Under the pieces are notes generated by a model. It ran no database searches. It saw only the letters and a list, made by a program, of their open reading frames with translations, and was not told the DNA's origin. A stretch of 64,000 nucleotides of DNA from a bacterium D16-36 (GTDB taxonomy: Bacteria > Bacillota > Clostridia > Lachnospirales > Lachnospiraceae): NCBI GenBank assembly GCA_003611745.1, contig RAYF01000030.1, forward strand, positions 1 to 64,000, in the 5' to 3' direction. This document shows, one piece after another, positions 33,954 to 42,235 of this stretch. A program made the position numbers and the translations under genes. Numbering within the stretch: position 1 is the first letter of the stretch; the number at the start of each line of letters is the position of its first letter.

Positions 33954-35852
33954 TTATTCCAAAACAGTACTGCCGCTGTCCTCCCTCACTGTACTGCTTT
34001 TTTTGTCTGCATTCTTATTCTTCGCGGCTGTGCTGTTTTTCTTGTCTGCACTCTTATTTTTTGCGGCTGTGCTGCTTTTTTTGTCCGCACTCTTATTTTT
34101 CGCGGCCGTACTGTTTTTCTTGTCCGCACTTTTATTCTTCGCAGCTGTGCTGTTTTTCTTATCTGCACTCTTATTCTTCGCGGTTGTACTGCTTTTCTTG
34201 TCCGTACTCTTCTTCTTCACGGCCGTGCTGTTTTTCTTGTCGCTACTCTTATTCTTCGTGGCTGTGTTGTTTTTCTTGTCTACACTCTTATTCTTCACGG
34301 CTGTGCTATTTTTCTTGTCTGTACTTTTATTCTTGGCGGTTGTACTGTTTTTCTTTGTGGCACTTTTATTTTTCTTTACTGTATCTGTATTCTTTTTGGC
34401 CTGCTCTGTCCGCTGTGTGGCCTGATTGTCAGTTTTAGCAGCGGGTTTTGCCTGATCTTTTTTATTATCTGTACTTGGCAGGTAATTGTAGCAGATAACA
34501 GGCATCCCCTTCTTTACATAGCGGAAGAGTTTCGCCGCTTTGTCCGGCGGAAGGTTGACACAGCCATGGGAACCATTATATTTATAGATTTCACCGCCAA
34601 AACTGCTCCTCCAGCTTGCATCGTGCAGCCCGATATTGCGGTTAAACGGCATCCAATACTGAACCGGCGTAGAATAATTCTCTCCATTTAACGTCGCATT
34701 TCTTTCTGTATAAGTAATACTGTATGTCCCGGCAGGCGTATCGTAGCCTCTGGAAGAATTTCCGGTAACACAGTCCGTCTCCAGTATTTTCTTTCCTTTC
34801 ACATAAAGAAAAACGTGCTGGGTTGCCAGATTAATTTCCACATAGGTATCCCCATAATCCTTTTTACCATAGCTCTTTGCAGTCTGGTAATATTCCGGCG
34901 TCCTCTTTACCTTCTTTCCTGCCTTAATCAGTTTCAGAAGCTCCTTCTCCTCTTTCTGGGAATTCATCCACCAGCCATAGTCCCCTCCGGTGACCGTAAC
35001 CATCTTCCCATAACTAGTTTTAAACTTTCTGGTACTGAATATAGTATCATGCCTGCGCCTGAGCTTTGAAACATAGCCAGCTATTTTTTCTTTCCTGATA
35101 GTAACTCTGCCTTTCTTATCCACTTTAAGCCATTTAGAGATGGTCTTTCCAGATAAAACTTCTTTTTTGGAATCAAAATTATATGTAATCTTAGCCCCCG
35201 CAAATTTATTTAATTGTTCCAAAGTCCTGTTTAACCTCTTATCCTCCGATGTAACTTCCGCTTTCTGATAACAGTCCCCCTCCGACAAATCAATTTTCTG
35301 CTCCATGCCCTGCACAGCCTTAAGAATTAATTCCTGTGCCCTCTCTTCATCAATAATATTGCCTGTAGTTTCCTCGACAATCCGGTATCCATCTGTCTCA
35401 CTATAATCTGAAATATATGCGTCCTCTGGGCTGATAAAACTCTCCGCATCAAAGCAGGCAAGCTGCTTCACTCTGGAAACCAATGCCTCCTTATCATATT
35501 CGATCAAACCGTCCAGTTCGTGCTCCTCGCCCCCGCCTGCCAGATATTGCCAGATTCCCTGTCTTTCCAATATCTTAGAGACAGCCTCTGCGTTGTCGCC
35601 AAGCGCCATGCCGAAATCTGCCCCGCTGATCGTCTCAGATGCTTTCCCTCCCTTTTCATCCTGATAAGTAACCGTAAGGGAGTATGACCTTATCTGCTGC
35701 TCCAGATCCTCCTGCGTCATACCAGAAACATCCATTTCATTCACAACTGTATCTGAGGCAAAAATTTTCTTTGCCCTTCCATTTATCATAAGAAAAACCG
35801 CTGCCAGAACTGCAAAAGCCCCCGATGCAGTCAAAACTACTACTTTCTTCAT
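33954..35852 (-). CDS. L,D-transpeptidase with PG-binding domain and lysine-rich repeat tail
   Basis: This 632-residue membrane-anchored wall enzyme forms 3-3 peptidoglycan cross-links or attaches proteins. It has an N-terminal transmembrane anchor (VVVLTASGAFAVLAAVFLMI), then a putative peptidoglycan-binding region of two YoaR/PG_binding_4-type repeats (about residues 35-330). The YkuD catalytic domain follows (about 345-475), with the motif NIGLHDASWR and the active-site SHGCVNLPP. The last about 150 residues are a low-complexity tail of about ten 13-residue units of the type AKNKSADKKNSTA. A tail so rich in Lys and Ala should bind anionic wall polymers such as teichoic acids. Start ATG at 35852 behind GGGGGATAAGC. 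Confidence 0.93.
   Translation of the reverse strand: MKKVVVLTASGAFAVLAAVFLMINGRAKKIFASDTVVNEMDVSGMTQEDLEQQIRSYSLTVTYQDEKGGKASETISGADFGMALGDNAEAVSKILERQGIWQYLAGGGEEHELDGLIEYDKEALVSRVKQLACFDAESFISPEDAYISDYSETDGYRIVEETTGNIIDEERAQELILKAVQGMEQKIDLSEGDCYQKAEVTSEDKRLNRTLEQLNKFAGAKITYNFDSKKEVLSGKTISKWLKVDKKGRVTIRKEKIAGYVSKLRRRHDTIFSTRKFKTSYGKMVTVTGGDYGWWMNSQKEEKELLKLIKAGKKVKRTPEYYQTAKSYGKKDYGDTYVEINLATQHVFLYVKGKKILETDCVTGNSSRGYDTPAGTYSITYTERNATLNGENYSTPVQYWMPFNRNIGLHDASWRSSFGGEIYKYNGSHGCVNLPPDKAAKLFRYVKKGMPVICYNYLPSTDNKKDQAKPAAKTDNQATQRTEQAKKNTDTVKKNKSATKKNSTTAKNKSTDKKNSTAVKNKSVDKKNNTATKNKSSDKKNSTAVKKKSTDKKSSTTAKNKSADKKNSTAAKNKSADKKNSTAAKNKSADKKSSTAAKNKSADKKNSTAAKNKNADKKSSTVREDSGSTVLE
33990..34400 (-). 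repeat. 39-nt tandem repeats coding the transpeptidase tail
   Basis: About ten degenerate direct repeats of 39 nt encode the AKNKSADKKNSTA units. Adjacent units differ mostly at third positions or by single residues (S/T, V/T/A). Repeat number is likely to vary between strains by slippage or recombination without breaking the frame. Confidence 0.85.
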
Positions 35853-35942
35853 GCTTATCCCCCACTTTTTCTCATTTTCAGCGCCCTCCTCCTGATTGAC
35901 GAAAACATTCCTGCCTTCCGAATCAAAGCTGAAAGCTTCTAT

Positions 35943-35972
35943 AGTATATACCAAAATTATTTGAGATGTAAA
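35943..35972 (-). promoter_or_regulatory. Promoter of the L,D-transpeptidase gene
   Basis: On the minus strand, TTTACA (35967-35972), 18 nt and TATACT (35943-35948), about 90 nt before the start codon. Confidence 0.6.
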
Positions 35973-36046
35973 GACCATTCTTCTGGTAACTTTTCGGAAA
36001 CTTCAAGTTTATATTAAGACAGGGAGAAAAGCCAATGAAAAAAGGC

Positions 36047-36074
36047 TTGTTATTTATTTTGTAGCGTTTATAAT
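36047..36074 (+). promoter_or_regulatory. Promoter of nadA
   Basis: TTGTTA (36047-36052), 16 nt and TATAAT (36069-36074), about 68 nt upstream of the nadA start. It is divergent from the transpeptidase promoter. Confidence 0.7.
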
Positions 36075-36141
36075 AGAACGTATCTGATAAATTACGCAAT
36101 ACAGCAGGCACTGCGGTATGCCTGCAGAAATGAGGCGAACG

Positions 36142-37047
36142 ATGAATCAAATTGAAGAAATCAAGAAGCTGAAGGAAGAAAAAGACGCTGTTATTCTGGC
36201 GCATTACTATGTAGAGGGGGAAGTTCAGGCAATCGCCGATTATGTCGGCGATTCCTATGCCCTAAGCAAGCTTGCCACCACATTATCCGCTAAAAATATC
36301 ATTTTTTGCGGCGTAAAATTCATGGGGGAAAGCGCCAAAATCCTAAATCCCCAAAAAACTGTTGTAATGGCAGATGAAGATGCTGACTGCCCTATGGCAC
36401 ATATGGTTGATATCGAAACCATTGAAAAAGTCCGCAGCGAAAATCCTGATGTCTGTGTAGTCTGCTATGTCAACTCCACAGCGGAGATTAAATCCCACAG
36501 CGATGTCTGTGTCACCTCCTCAAATGCCATCCGTATCGTAAAATCACTGCCAAACCAGAAGATATTCTTTATTCCGGATAACAATCTTGGGCACTATGTT
36601 TCCACGCAGGTGCCGGAAAAAGACTTTATCTTCCATGACGGTTTCTGCCATGTACATAAAAGTATCGAGAAAGAAAATGTCCTCGCAGCGAAAAAAGCCC
36701 ATCCGGAGGCTCTGGTACTGACCCATCCGGAATGTACCCATGATGTGCTGGAAATCTCTGATTTTATTGGAAGTACCTCAGAAATCATTGATTATGCTGC
36801 CGCCAGTGACAAAAACACCTTTATTATCTGCACGGAGATGGGCATTTTTTATGAACTGGGGCAGAAAAACCCGGACAAAAAGTTCTACTCCGTCGGGCAC
36901 AGGCAGTTCTGCCCAAATATGAAACGCATCACGCTTGACAAAGTGGCGGCTGCACTCCGGACATTATCCCCTGAAGTTGTATTGGATGATGAACTTGCAT
37001 CCAAGGCAAACCTTCCGCTCAGCCGTATGCTGGAGCTTGCGAAGTAG
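36142..37047 (+). CDS. nadA: Quinolinate synthase NadA
   Basis: This 301-residue enzyme condenses iminoaspartate and dihydroxyacetone phosphate to quinolinate in NAD synthesis. Signatures visible: VILAHYYVEGEVQAIADYVGDS at the N-terminus and the three [4Fe-4S] cysteines in IIFCGVKFMGESAK, LTHPECTHDV and HRQFCPNMKR. Length is standard. I place the start at the ATG 36142 because GAGG lies about 7 nt before it; two earlier in-frame ATGs (36118, 36130) have no site. NadB and NadC, usually encoded next to NadA, are absent here, so the pathway must be completed elsewhere or nadA acts with a different iminoaspartate source. A strong terminator follows. Confidence 0.95.
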   Translation: MNQIEEIKKLKEEKDAVILAHYYVEGEVQAIADYVGDSYALSKLATTLSAKNIIFCGVKFMGESAKILNPQKTVVMADEDADCPMAHMVDIETIEKVRSENPDVCVVCYVNSTAEIKSHSDVCVTSSNAIRIVKSLPNQKIFFIPDNNLGHYVSTQVPEKDFIFHDGFCHVHKSIEKENVLAAKKAHPEALVLTHPECTHDVLEISDFIGSTSEIIDYAAASDKNTFIICTEMGIFYELGQKNPDKKFYSVGHRQFCPNMKRITLDKVAAALRTLSPEVVLDDELASKANLPLSRMLELAK

Positions 37048-37077
37048 AAAACAGGCAGGCCTGCAGTGATGATACAA

Positions 37078-37126
37078 AGGCCGCCGCTTATGGAGGATAA
37101 CCATAGCGGCGGCCTGTACTGCCTGA
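37078..37126 (+). terminator. Strong bidirectional terminator between nadA and plsC
   Basis: AGGCCGCCGCTTATGG (37078-37093) and CCATAGCGGCGGCCT (37100-37114) form a 15-bp G/C-rich stem, extended by CAGGCAG...CTGCCTG outside it. GATTTCTTTT follows on the plus strand. It separates the convergent nadA and plsC genes. Confidence 0.8.
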
Positions 37127-37171
37127 TTTCTTTTGCCTGAATTCCTTTAATACATATTCTATTTCCTTTCC

Positions 37172-37900
37172 CTATATAACAGAAATGTTCTTTTGCGCCG
37201 CACGCACTGCATTGCATATCCGCTCATAAACCAGATTACATACTTCAGTCGATGACATTTCTTTATAATCTTCATAATACAATGGTTTTAGGTAAATCAC
37301 TTTTGTTTTTACCTTCCGCAGAGACCATAAATCAAACACTTTCCAGGAATCGACCAGTGCTACCGGCACAATTGGCGCCCTTGCCCTCATTGCACTCTTA
37401 AAACTGCCCGGTTTGAATGGATCCACATAATTTCCGTTCCGATGCTTGTACCCTCCGGATGGAAAGATAATAAACTTCCGCCCCCCCTTTACCTCTCTTG
37501 CCACTTCCTTGATAATCCCGGCTGCCTGCCGCAGATCATTTAACTTCATCCGCTTGCCCCCAACCAGATCAATAAATTGCTTGACCAGAGGCATATGGGA
37601 ACGGGCGTCATCCATCACAATGGAACATGGCTTCTCATGCGTCAGCATAATGCCGAGCGCATCATATTTCCCCTGATGATTGGCAAACATTACATAACCG
37701 CCCTCTCCCGGAAGATTTTCAACCCCGCAGGCTTCTGTGTATATCCTTCCCCTGTGGTTCATCAGACGGATTGCATGCTTATCATATTCATAACGAAATT
37801 TTTCTGAGTATTTTTCCGGATGCTTTGCATAATACTCCATTTTGGGTATCATCCAGATCCGATGTAAATTTCCAAGTATTACATATATAAAGCGTATCAA
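37172..37900 (-). CDS. 1-acyl-glycerol-3-phosphate acyltransferase-like protein (PlsC family)
   Basis: This 242-residue acyltransferase belongs to the PlsC family, which makes phosphatidic acid at the inner membrane. The catalytic HX4D motif is FANHQGKYD. The second motif, normally EGTR, appears as FPSGGYKHRNG, a variant, followed by KPGSFKSAMRARAPIVPVAL. A short hydrophobic N-terminus (MIRFIYVILGNL) can associate with the membrane. The altered second motif means the acceptor may not be lysophosphatidate. It stands alone, converging on nadA. Start at 37900 (ATG); upstream lies a long repeat-containing region shared with the divergent rqcH gene. Confidence 0.85.
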   Translation of the reverse strand: MIRFIYVILGNLHRIWMIPKMEYYAKHPEKYSEKFRYEYDKHAIRLMNHRGRIYTEACGVENLPGEGGYVMFANHQGKYDALGIMLTHEKPCSIVMDDARSHMPLVKQFIDLVGGKRMKLNDLRQAAGIIKEVAREVKGGRKFIIFPSGGYKHRNGNYVDPFKPGSFKSAMRARAPIVPVALVDSWKVFDLWSLRKVKTKVIYLKPLYYEDYKEMSSTEVCNLVYERICNAVRAAQKNISVI

Positions 37901-37956
37901 AACTTCACCTATACCTTCCCCTAAGCATATTATCTCGATTCTCTTTCCGTTCGTTA

Positions 37957-38116
37957 GAGCGTATTTGAAAATTGCTTTTTACAATATGTGTTTCACACTT
38001 TGTGGGAGATTTGTTCCAAATTTAGGAGGTGTAGCGGGCTACATTGACTAAATTTGGGGCAAATATAGCGCAAAGTGGGGGACGCAGATTGTGAGAATGA
38101 ATTTTCAAACACGCTC
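37957..38116. repeat. 160-nt structured palindromic element (GAGCGTGTTTGA family)
   Basis: The ends GAGCGTATTTGAAAATTGC (37957) and GAATTTTCAAACACGCTC (38116) are inverted repeats. Inside, CACTTTGTGG...TTGTTCCAAATTTAG pairs with CTAAATTTGGGGCAA...CGCAAAGTGGGG, making a second long stem. The whole element can fold into one extended hairpin. A partial copy (AAGAGCGTGTTGTAAATAATTC) starts right after it at 38117. It lies between the divergent plsC and rqcH genes. Confidence 0.8.
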
Positions 38117-38215
38117 AAGAGCGTGTTGTAAATAATTCTTACGATAATACATAAAATCACAGATAATAATGTATCACAAACTCTCCAATTTTACAACTAC
38201 GGCCTGATCTGGCCA

Positions 38216-38294
38216 CCGCGGAAATCAATTTTCAGTATATATTCATTACTGCCCCTATTAATTTGTCACTATTTACAGACGATTGTTTTATAAA
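38216..38294. repeat. Single arm of the GGAAATC...TACTGCCCC repeat family
   Basis: CGCGGAAATCAATTTTCAG followed by TATATATTCATTACTGCCCC and then a CTATTTACAGACGATTGTTTT block matches the outer 75-80 nt of the giant palindrome arms (42236-42316 and 42836-42914). No second arm is present. Its inner end carries the -35 element of the rqcH promoter. Confidence 0.8.
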
Positions 38295-38311
38295 CGCAGT
38301 CGTGATATAAT
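38283..38311 (+). promoter_or_regulatory. Promoter of rqcH, -35 inside a repeat arm
   Basis: TTGTTT (38283-38288), 17 nt and TATAAT (38306-38311), about 44 nt upstream of the rqcH start. The -35 belongs to the conserved end of the repeat arm; the -10 lies just outside it. Confidence 0.75.
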
Positions 38312-38354
38312 CATGCTTAAAGATAGTATCATATGAAAGGAAAAGAAAATCATT

Positions 38355-40139
38355 ATGGCATTTGACGGAATCGTGATTGCCGGGCTTGTGGCAGAGCTTC
38401 AGGATACGCTGGCAGGCGGCAGAATCACAAAAATCGCACAGACAGAGGCAGACAAGCTTCTTTTAACAATAAAAAACAGCTATCAAAACGAAGAGGGAAA
38501 GACTACAAGGACACAGAGGCGTCTTGTCATTTCTGTAAACCCAAGCCTTCCGCTGATTTACCTGACAGAAGAAAACCAAGCCGCCCCTCTTCAGGCGCCT
38601 ACCTTCTGCATGGTGCTGCGGAAGCATTTAAACAACTGCAAATTACAGGCAATCAGCCAGATCGGCTTAGAGCGCGTTATCCGCATAGACCTAGAGCACC
38701 TCAATGAAATGGGCGATTTTTGTGAAAAACGCCTCTATATTGAACTGATGGGAAAGCACAGCAATATTATTTTCTGCGATGAAAAAGATAAAATTGTCGA
38801 CAGTATCAAACACATCTCCCTGCTAGTCAGTTCTGTCAGGGAAGTCCTGCCGGGAAGGGATTACTTTATCCCAAACACGCAGGAAAAGCTTGACCCATAT
38901 TCTATCACGGAAAAGGACTTTCTGGAAACAGTACTCTCAAAGCCCATGCCGCTCGACAAGGCTATCTACCGCAGCCTGACAGGTTTCAGCAGCATTATGG
39001 CAAACGAGCTTATCTACCGCTCCTCCCTGTCGGAAAAAAATCTGGCAAATGAACTTTCTGACTTGGAAAAACTGCACCTGTACCGTAACTTTACAGAATT
39101 TATGGACAGTGTGTCCGAAAAGAAATTCACGCCGACCATGGTCTGGAAAAAGGATTCCCCGATAGAATTTGCCAGTGTCCCTTTAACAATATATGAAAAC
39201 AGCCCGGACTGCCGTACAAAAACCTTTGGAAGCATCAGCCAGATGCTGTATGAATATTATAACACAAAAGAAATCCTTGACAGGATCCGCCAGAAATCTG
39301 CGGATCTGCGGCGGATCACCCAGACTGTCCTAGAACGCAGCCTGAAAAAGTATGATCTGCAGAAAAAGCAGCTCAAAGACACCGAAAAGAGGGACAAGTA
39401 CAAAATATACGGTGAACTCCTTACCACTTACGGCTATGAACTGTCAGGCGGGGAAAAGAGCCTCACCTGCGAAAATTATTATACCAATACAGAGATTACC
39501 ATCCCATTAGATGAGACAAAAAGCGCTGTAGACAATGCCAAGCGTTATTTTGAAAAATATGCCAAGCTCAAGCGCACTTATGAGGCACTTTCCGGGCAGA
39601 TTCAGGAGACAATGGATGAAATTGAACATTTAAATTCCATCAGCAATGCCCTTGATATCGCCCGCTATGAAGAGGATCTATCTGCTATCCGCAGGGAGCT
39701 GTCGGAATCCGGCTATATTAAACGCCATATGCATAACGGCAGGCAGGCGGCCCGCAAAGCAGAAAAAAGCAAGCCGCTCCATTATCTGTCCTCCGATGGA
39801 TTTCATATGTTTGTCGGCAAAAACAATTTCCAGAATGACGAGCTGACCTTTAAAGTGGCAACAGGTAATGACTGGTGGTTCCACGCAAAGCAGAATGCCG
39901 GCTCGCATGTCATTGTAAAGACAGAGGGAAAAGAGCTGCCAGACCGAACATTCGAGGAAGCTGCCAGGCTTGCCGCCTATTATTCGAAAGCAAGGGATCA
40001 GGAAAAGGCAGAAATCGACTATGTACAAAAAAAGCATGTCAAAAAACCAAACGGCGCCAAACCGGGATTTGTAGTTTATTATACAAACTATTCCATGACC
40101 ATTCCCACCGATATCACAGGGATTCAGGAAATCAGCTAA
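38355..40139 (+). CDS. rqcH: Ribosome quality control protein RqcH (NFACT family, FbpA-like)
   Basis: This 594-residue NFACT protein binds stalled 50S subunits with peptidyl-tRNA and, with RqcP, adds alanine tails that mark the nascent chain for degradation. It was earlier named fibronectin-binding protein FbpA. Visible are the NFACT-N domain (MAFDGIVIAGLVAELQDTLAGGRI...), a helical coiled-coil middle (about 270-430), and the NFACT-R domain ending in NDWWFHAKQNAGSHVIVK and KKHVKKPNGAKPGFVVYYTNYS. Length is normal. The start ATG at 38355 has GAAAGGAAAAG upstream. A PHP phosphatase gene follows 22 nt downstream and may be cotranscribed. Confidence 0.94.
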   Translation: MAFDGIVIAGLVAELQDTLAGGRITKIAQTEADKLLLTIKNSYQNEEGKTTRTQRRLVISVNPSLPLIYLTEENQAAPLQAPTFCMVLRKHLNNCKLQAISQIGLERVIRIDLEHLNEMGDFCEKRLYIELMGKHSNIIFCDEKDKIVDSIKHISLLVSSVREVLPGRDYFIPNTQEKLDPYSITEKDFLETVLSKPMPLDKAIYRSLTGFSSIMANELIYRSSLSEKNLANELSDLEKLHLYRNFTEFMDSVSEKKFTPTMVWKKDSPIEFASVPLTIYENSPDCRTKTFGSISQMLYEYYNTKEILDRIRQKSADLRRITQTVLERSLKKYDLQKKQLKDTEKRDKYKIYGELLTTYGYELSGGEKSLTCENYYTNTEITIPLDETKSAVDNAKRYFEKYAKLKRTYEALSGQIQETMDEIEHLNSISNALDIARYEEDLSAIRRELSESGYIKRHMHNGRQAARKAEKSKPLHYLSSDGFHMFVGKNNFQNDELTFKVATGNDWWFHAKQNAGSHVIVKTEGKELPDRTFEEAARLAAYYSKARDQEKAEIDYVQKKHVKKPNGAKPGFVVYYTNYSMTIPTDITGIQEIS

Positions 40140-40161
40140 TTAAGAAAGACAGGGTATAAAA

Positions 40162-41007
40162 ATGATACAATCTGACAACCATGTACACACAAGCTTCTCT
40201 TCCGACAGCAGCACCCCCCCGGAGGATATGCTTGGCCGCGCAAAGGCACTGGGGCTGTCCTCCATCTGCTTTACGGATCATATTGATTATGGCTTCCCGG
40301 CAGAAAAATATGGAAACAGCTTCCTTTTTTCCATGGACGAATATTTCCAAAAATTAGAAGGGCTTGCTGCACAGAACCCTGACCTCAATATACGGATTGG
40401 GGTGGAACTTGGCCTAAAAAATGACATCCTGCCTGCCGCACGTTCCTTGACAGGAAACTACGATTTTGACTTTGTAATCGGTTCCACCCACCTTGTCGAT
40501 AATATCGACCCTTACTATAACGAATACTGGGAGGGGCATGGAGAGTCCGGGGGGATAAAACACTACTACGAAGCCACCTATGAAAATATCAGGCAGGGCT
40601 TCGATTTTGATGTCTACGGGCATATTGACTATGTCATCCGCTACTGCCCTGCCATCAAAGCTGCCGGGACAGATTCTAAAATTCTGGAATCCCATTATGC
40701 TAAGATGCTAAAAGAAAACAGGGAGATACTGGATGAAATACTGCTCGCGCTGATTGAATCCGGAAAGGGAATAGAAGCCAATACCGGGGGGTTCAAATAT
40801 ATGCTTGGGCACCCAAACCCGCATGAGGACATTCTGCGCCGCTACCGCTCACTTGGCGGAGAACTCCTTTCGCTCGGTTCCGATGCCCACGAATCAAAAC
40901 ACCTTGCCTACAGTTTCACTAAAATGCCCGCCCTCCTGAAAGGCTGCGGCTTCACCCACTATACCGAATTCCACAAAAGAAAGCCGGTTCAGGTTCCATT
41001 GGCATAA
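40162..41007 (+). CDS. PHP-family histidinol-phosphatase-like protein
   Basis: This 281-residue metal-dependent phosphoesterase has PHP signatures: DNHVHTSFSSDSS (first metal His pair), CFTDHIDYG, IGVELGLKND, VIGSTHLVD, YGHIDYVIRYC and LGSDAHESKH. The order matches HisJ/HisK-type histidinol phosphatases (last phosphatase step of histidine synthesis). No other his genes are nearby, so activity on another small phosphate is possible. It lies 22 nt after rqcH on the same strand. Its 3' end overlaps the convergent cysteine desulfurase gene by 19 bp, so no terminator fits between them. Confidence 0.85.
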   Translation: MIQSDNHVHTSFSSDSSTPPEDMLGRAKALGLSSICFTDHIDYGFPAEKYGNSFLFSMDEYFQKLEGLAAQNPDLNIRIGVELGLKNDILPAARSLTGNYDFDFVIGSTHLVDNIDPYYNEYWEGHGESGGIKHYYEATYENIRQGFDFDVYGHIDYVIRYCPAIKAAGTDSKILESHYAKMLKENREILDEILLALIESGKGIEANTGGFKYMLGHPNPHEDILRRYRSLGGELLSLGSDAHESKHLAYSFTKMPALLKGCGFTHYTEFHKRKPVQVPLA

Positions 41008-42161
41008 ACTGACAGATATTCGTCCGAAAACTCCCTGAGCTGCCCAACCAGTTCTTTTATTTTATCTACTGTATACTCCATCTCTTCCATTGTATTTTCC
41101 GCCCCAAGGGAAATACGTATGGTTCCCGCAGCATATTCCGGCTCCAAGCCTATTCCCTGCAGCACATGTGACACAGCATGTTCCGAGGCTGCACAGGCGG
41201 AGCCTGCTGACACACAGATTCCTTCCATATCCAGAAGGATAATAAGTGATTCCCCTTCCAGATACCGGAAACTCACATTCACATTCCCGTCCAGCCGCTG
41301 CCCTCTGGAGCCATTGATCCTGCAGAACGGAATCTCTGTTTCCAGCCTACGGAACAAATACTCCTGCAGGGAGCGCAGTTTTTCATGGTTTTTCCGAAAC
41401 TCCCGTTCCCCGATGGAAACAGCTTTCCCCATTCCGATAATGCCTGCTACATTCTCTGTGCCCGCACGCCTTCCCCTCTCCTGGCTGCCCCCATGAAGGA
41501 AGGACGGCAGGGGGACACCGGAACGGACATAGAGGAACCCCACACCCTTCGGTCCCTGAAACTTATGGCTGCTGGCACTAAGCAGGTCAATGCCCATCCT
41601 CCTCACATCAATCCTTTCATGAAGGTATGCCTGAACAGCGTCTGTATGGAATAAAATCCCATTCCTTCTGGCAAGGGCACCGATTTCCTGTACCGGCTCA
41701 ACCGTCCCTATCTCATTATTGGCGGACATAATGCTGATTAATATCGTGTCCGGCCGGATAGTACGCTCCAACTCTTCAATGGAGACCCTGCCCTCCCTGT
41801 CCACCGGAAGGTACGTGACCTCATACCCCCTTGTCTCCAGATATTCACAGGTACGCAGGATTGCGTGGTGCTCTATACAGGAAGTAATAATATGCCTCCC
41901 CTCATCCTTCATCCCCTCCGCAATGCCTATCAGCGCCCAATTATCTGACTCTGTCCCTCCGCTGGTAAAATATATTTCCTCGCTCTCTGCCCCAATGCTG
42001 TCTGCTATCCTCTGGCGCACACGCCGCAGGATTTCTTTGACGTCGTCACTGAATTCATATACGCCTGAAGGATTCGCATAGAGCTCCCCGAAATACGGCT
42101 CCATCTCGCGGAGCACTTCAGGGTGCACGGCAGTCGTCGCAGCATGGTCAAGATATATCAT
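40989..42161 (-). CDS. Cysteine desulfurase (NifS/IscS type)
   Basis: This 390-residue PLP enzyme moves sulfur from cysteine to Fe-S cluster or tRNA-thiolation scaffolds. It has YLDHAATTAVHPEV, SGGTESDNWAL, the PLP lysine in SSHKFQGPKGVGFLY, GGSQERGRRAGTEN and the persulfide Cys in SAGSACAASEHAVSH. Length fits the NifS/IscS class I type. No iscU or thiI gene is next to it. The ATG at 42161 has GGGGGAGTGTG upstream and is preferred to a GTG one codon earlier. The giant palindrome lies about 75 nt upstream, so its promoter must be in or near that element. Confidence 0.93.
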   Translation of the reverse strand: MIYLDHAATTAVHPEVLREMEPYFGELYANPSGVYEFSDDVKEILRRVRQRIADSIGAESEEIYFTSGGTESDNWALIGIAEGMKDEGRHIITSCIEHHAILRTCEYLETRGYEVTYLPVDREGRVSIEELERTIRPDTILISIMSANNEIGTVEPVQEIGALARRNGILFHTDAVQAYLHERIDVRRMGIDLLSASSHKFQGPKGVGFLYVRSGVPLPSFLHGGSQERGRRAGTENVAGIIGMGKAVSIGEREFRKNHEKLRSLQEYLFRRLETEIPFCRINGSRGQRLDGNVNVSFRYLEGESLIILLDMEGICVSAGSACAASEHAVSHVLQGIGLEPEYAAGTIRISLGAENTMEEMEYTVDKIKELVGQLREFSDEYLSVYANGT

Positions 42162-42235
42162 CACACTCCCCCTTCTATTTCAAAGAATCCTTACCACAAA
42201 TTATATGAAAAACAGGCCGGTTTCGTGTCTGCTGA

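Noticed and set aside
33990-34440. Cysteine- or leucine-rich frames opposite the transpeptidase tail, and a possible CRISPR-like periodicity
   Set aside because: They are mirror readings of a lysine-rich tandem repeat. Repeats are contiguous and degenerate, with no spacers.
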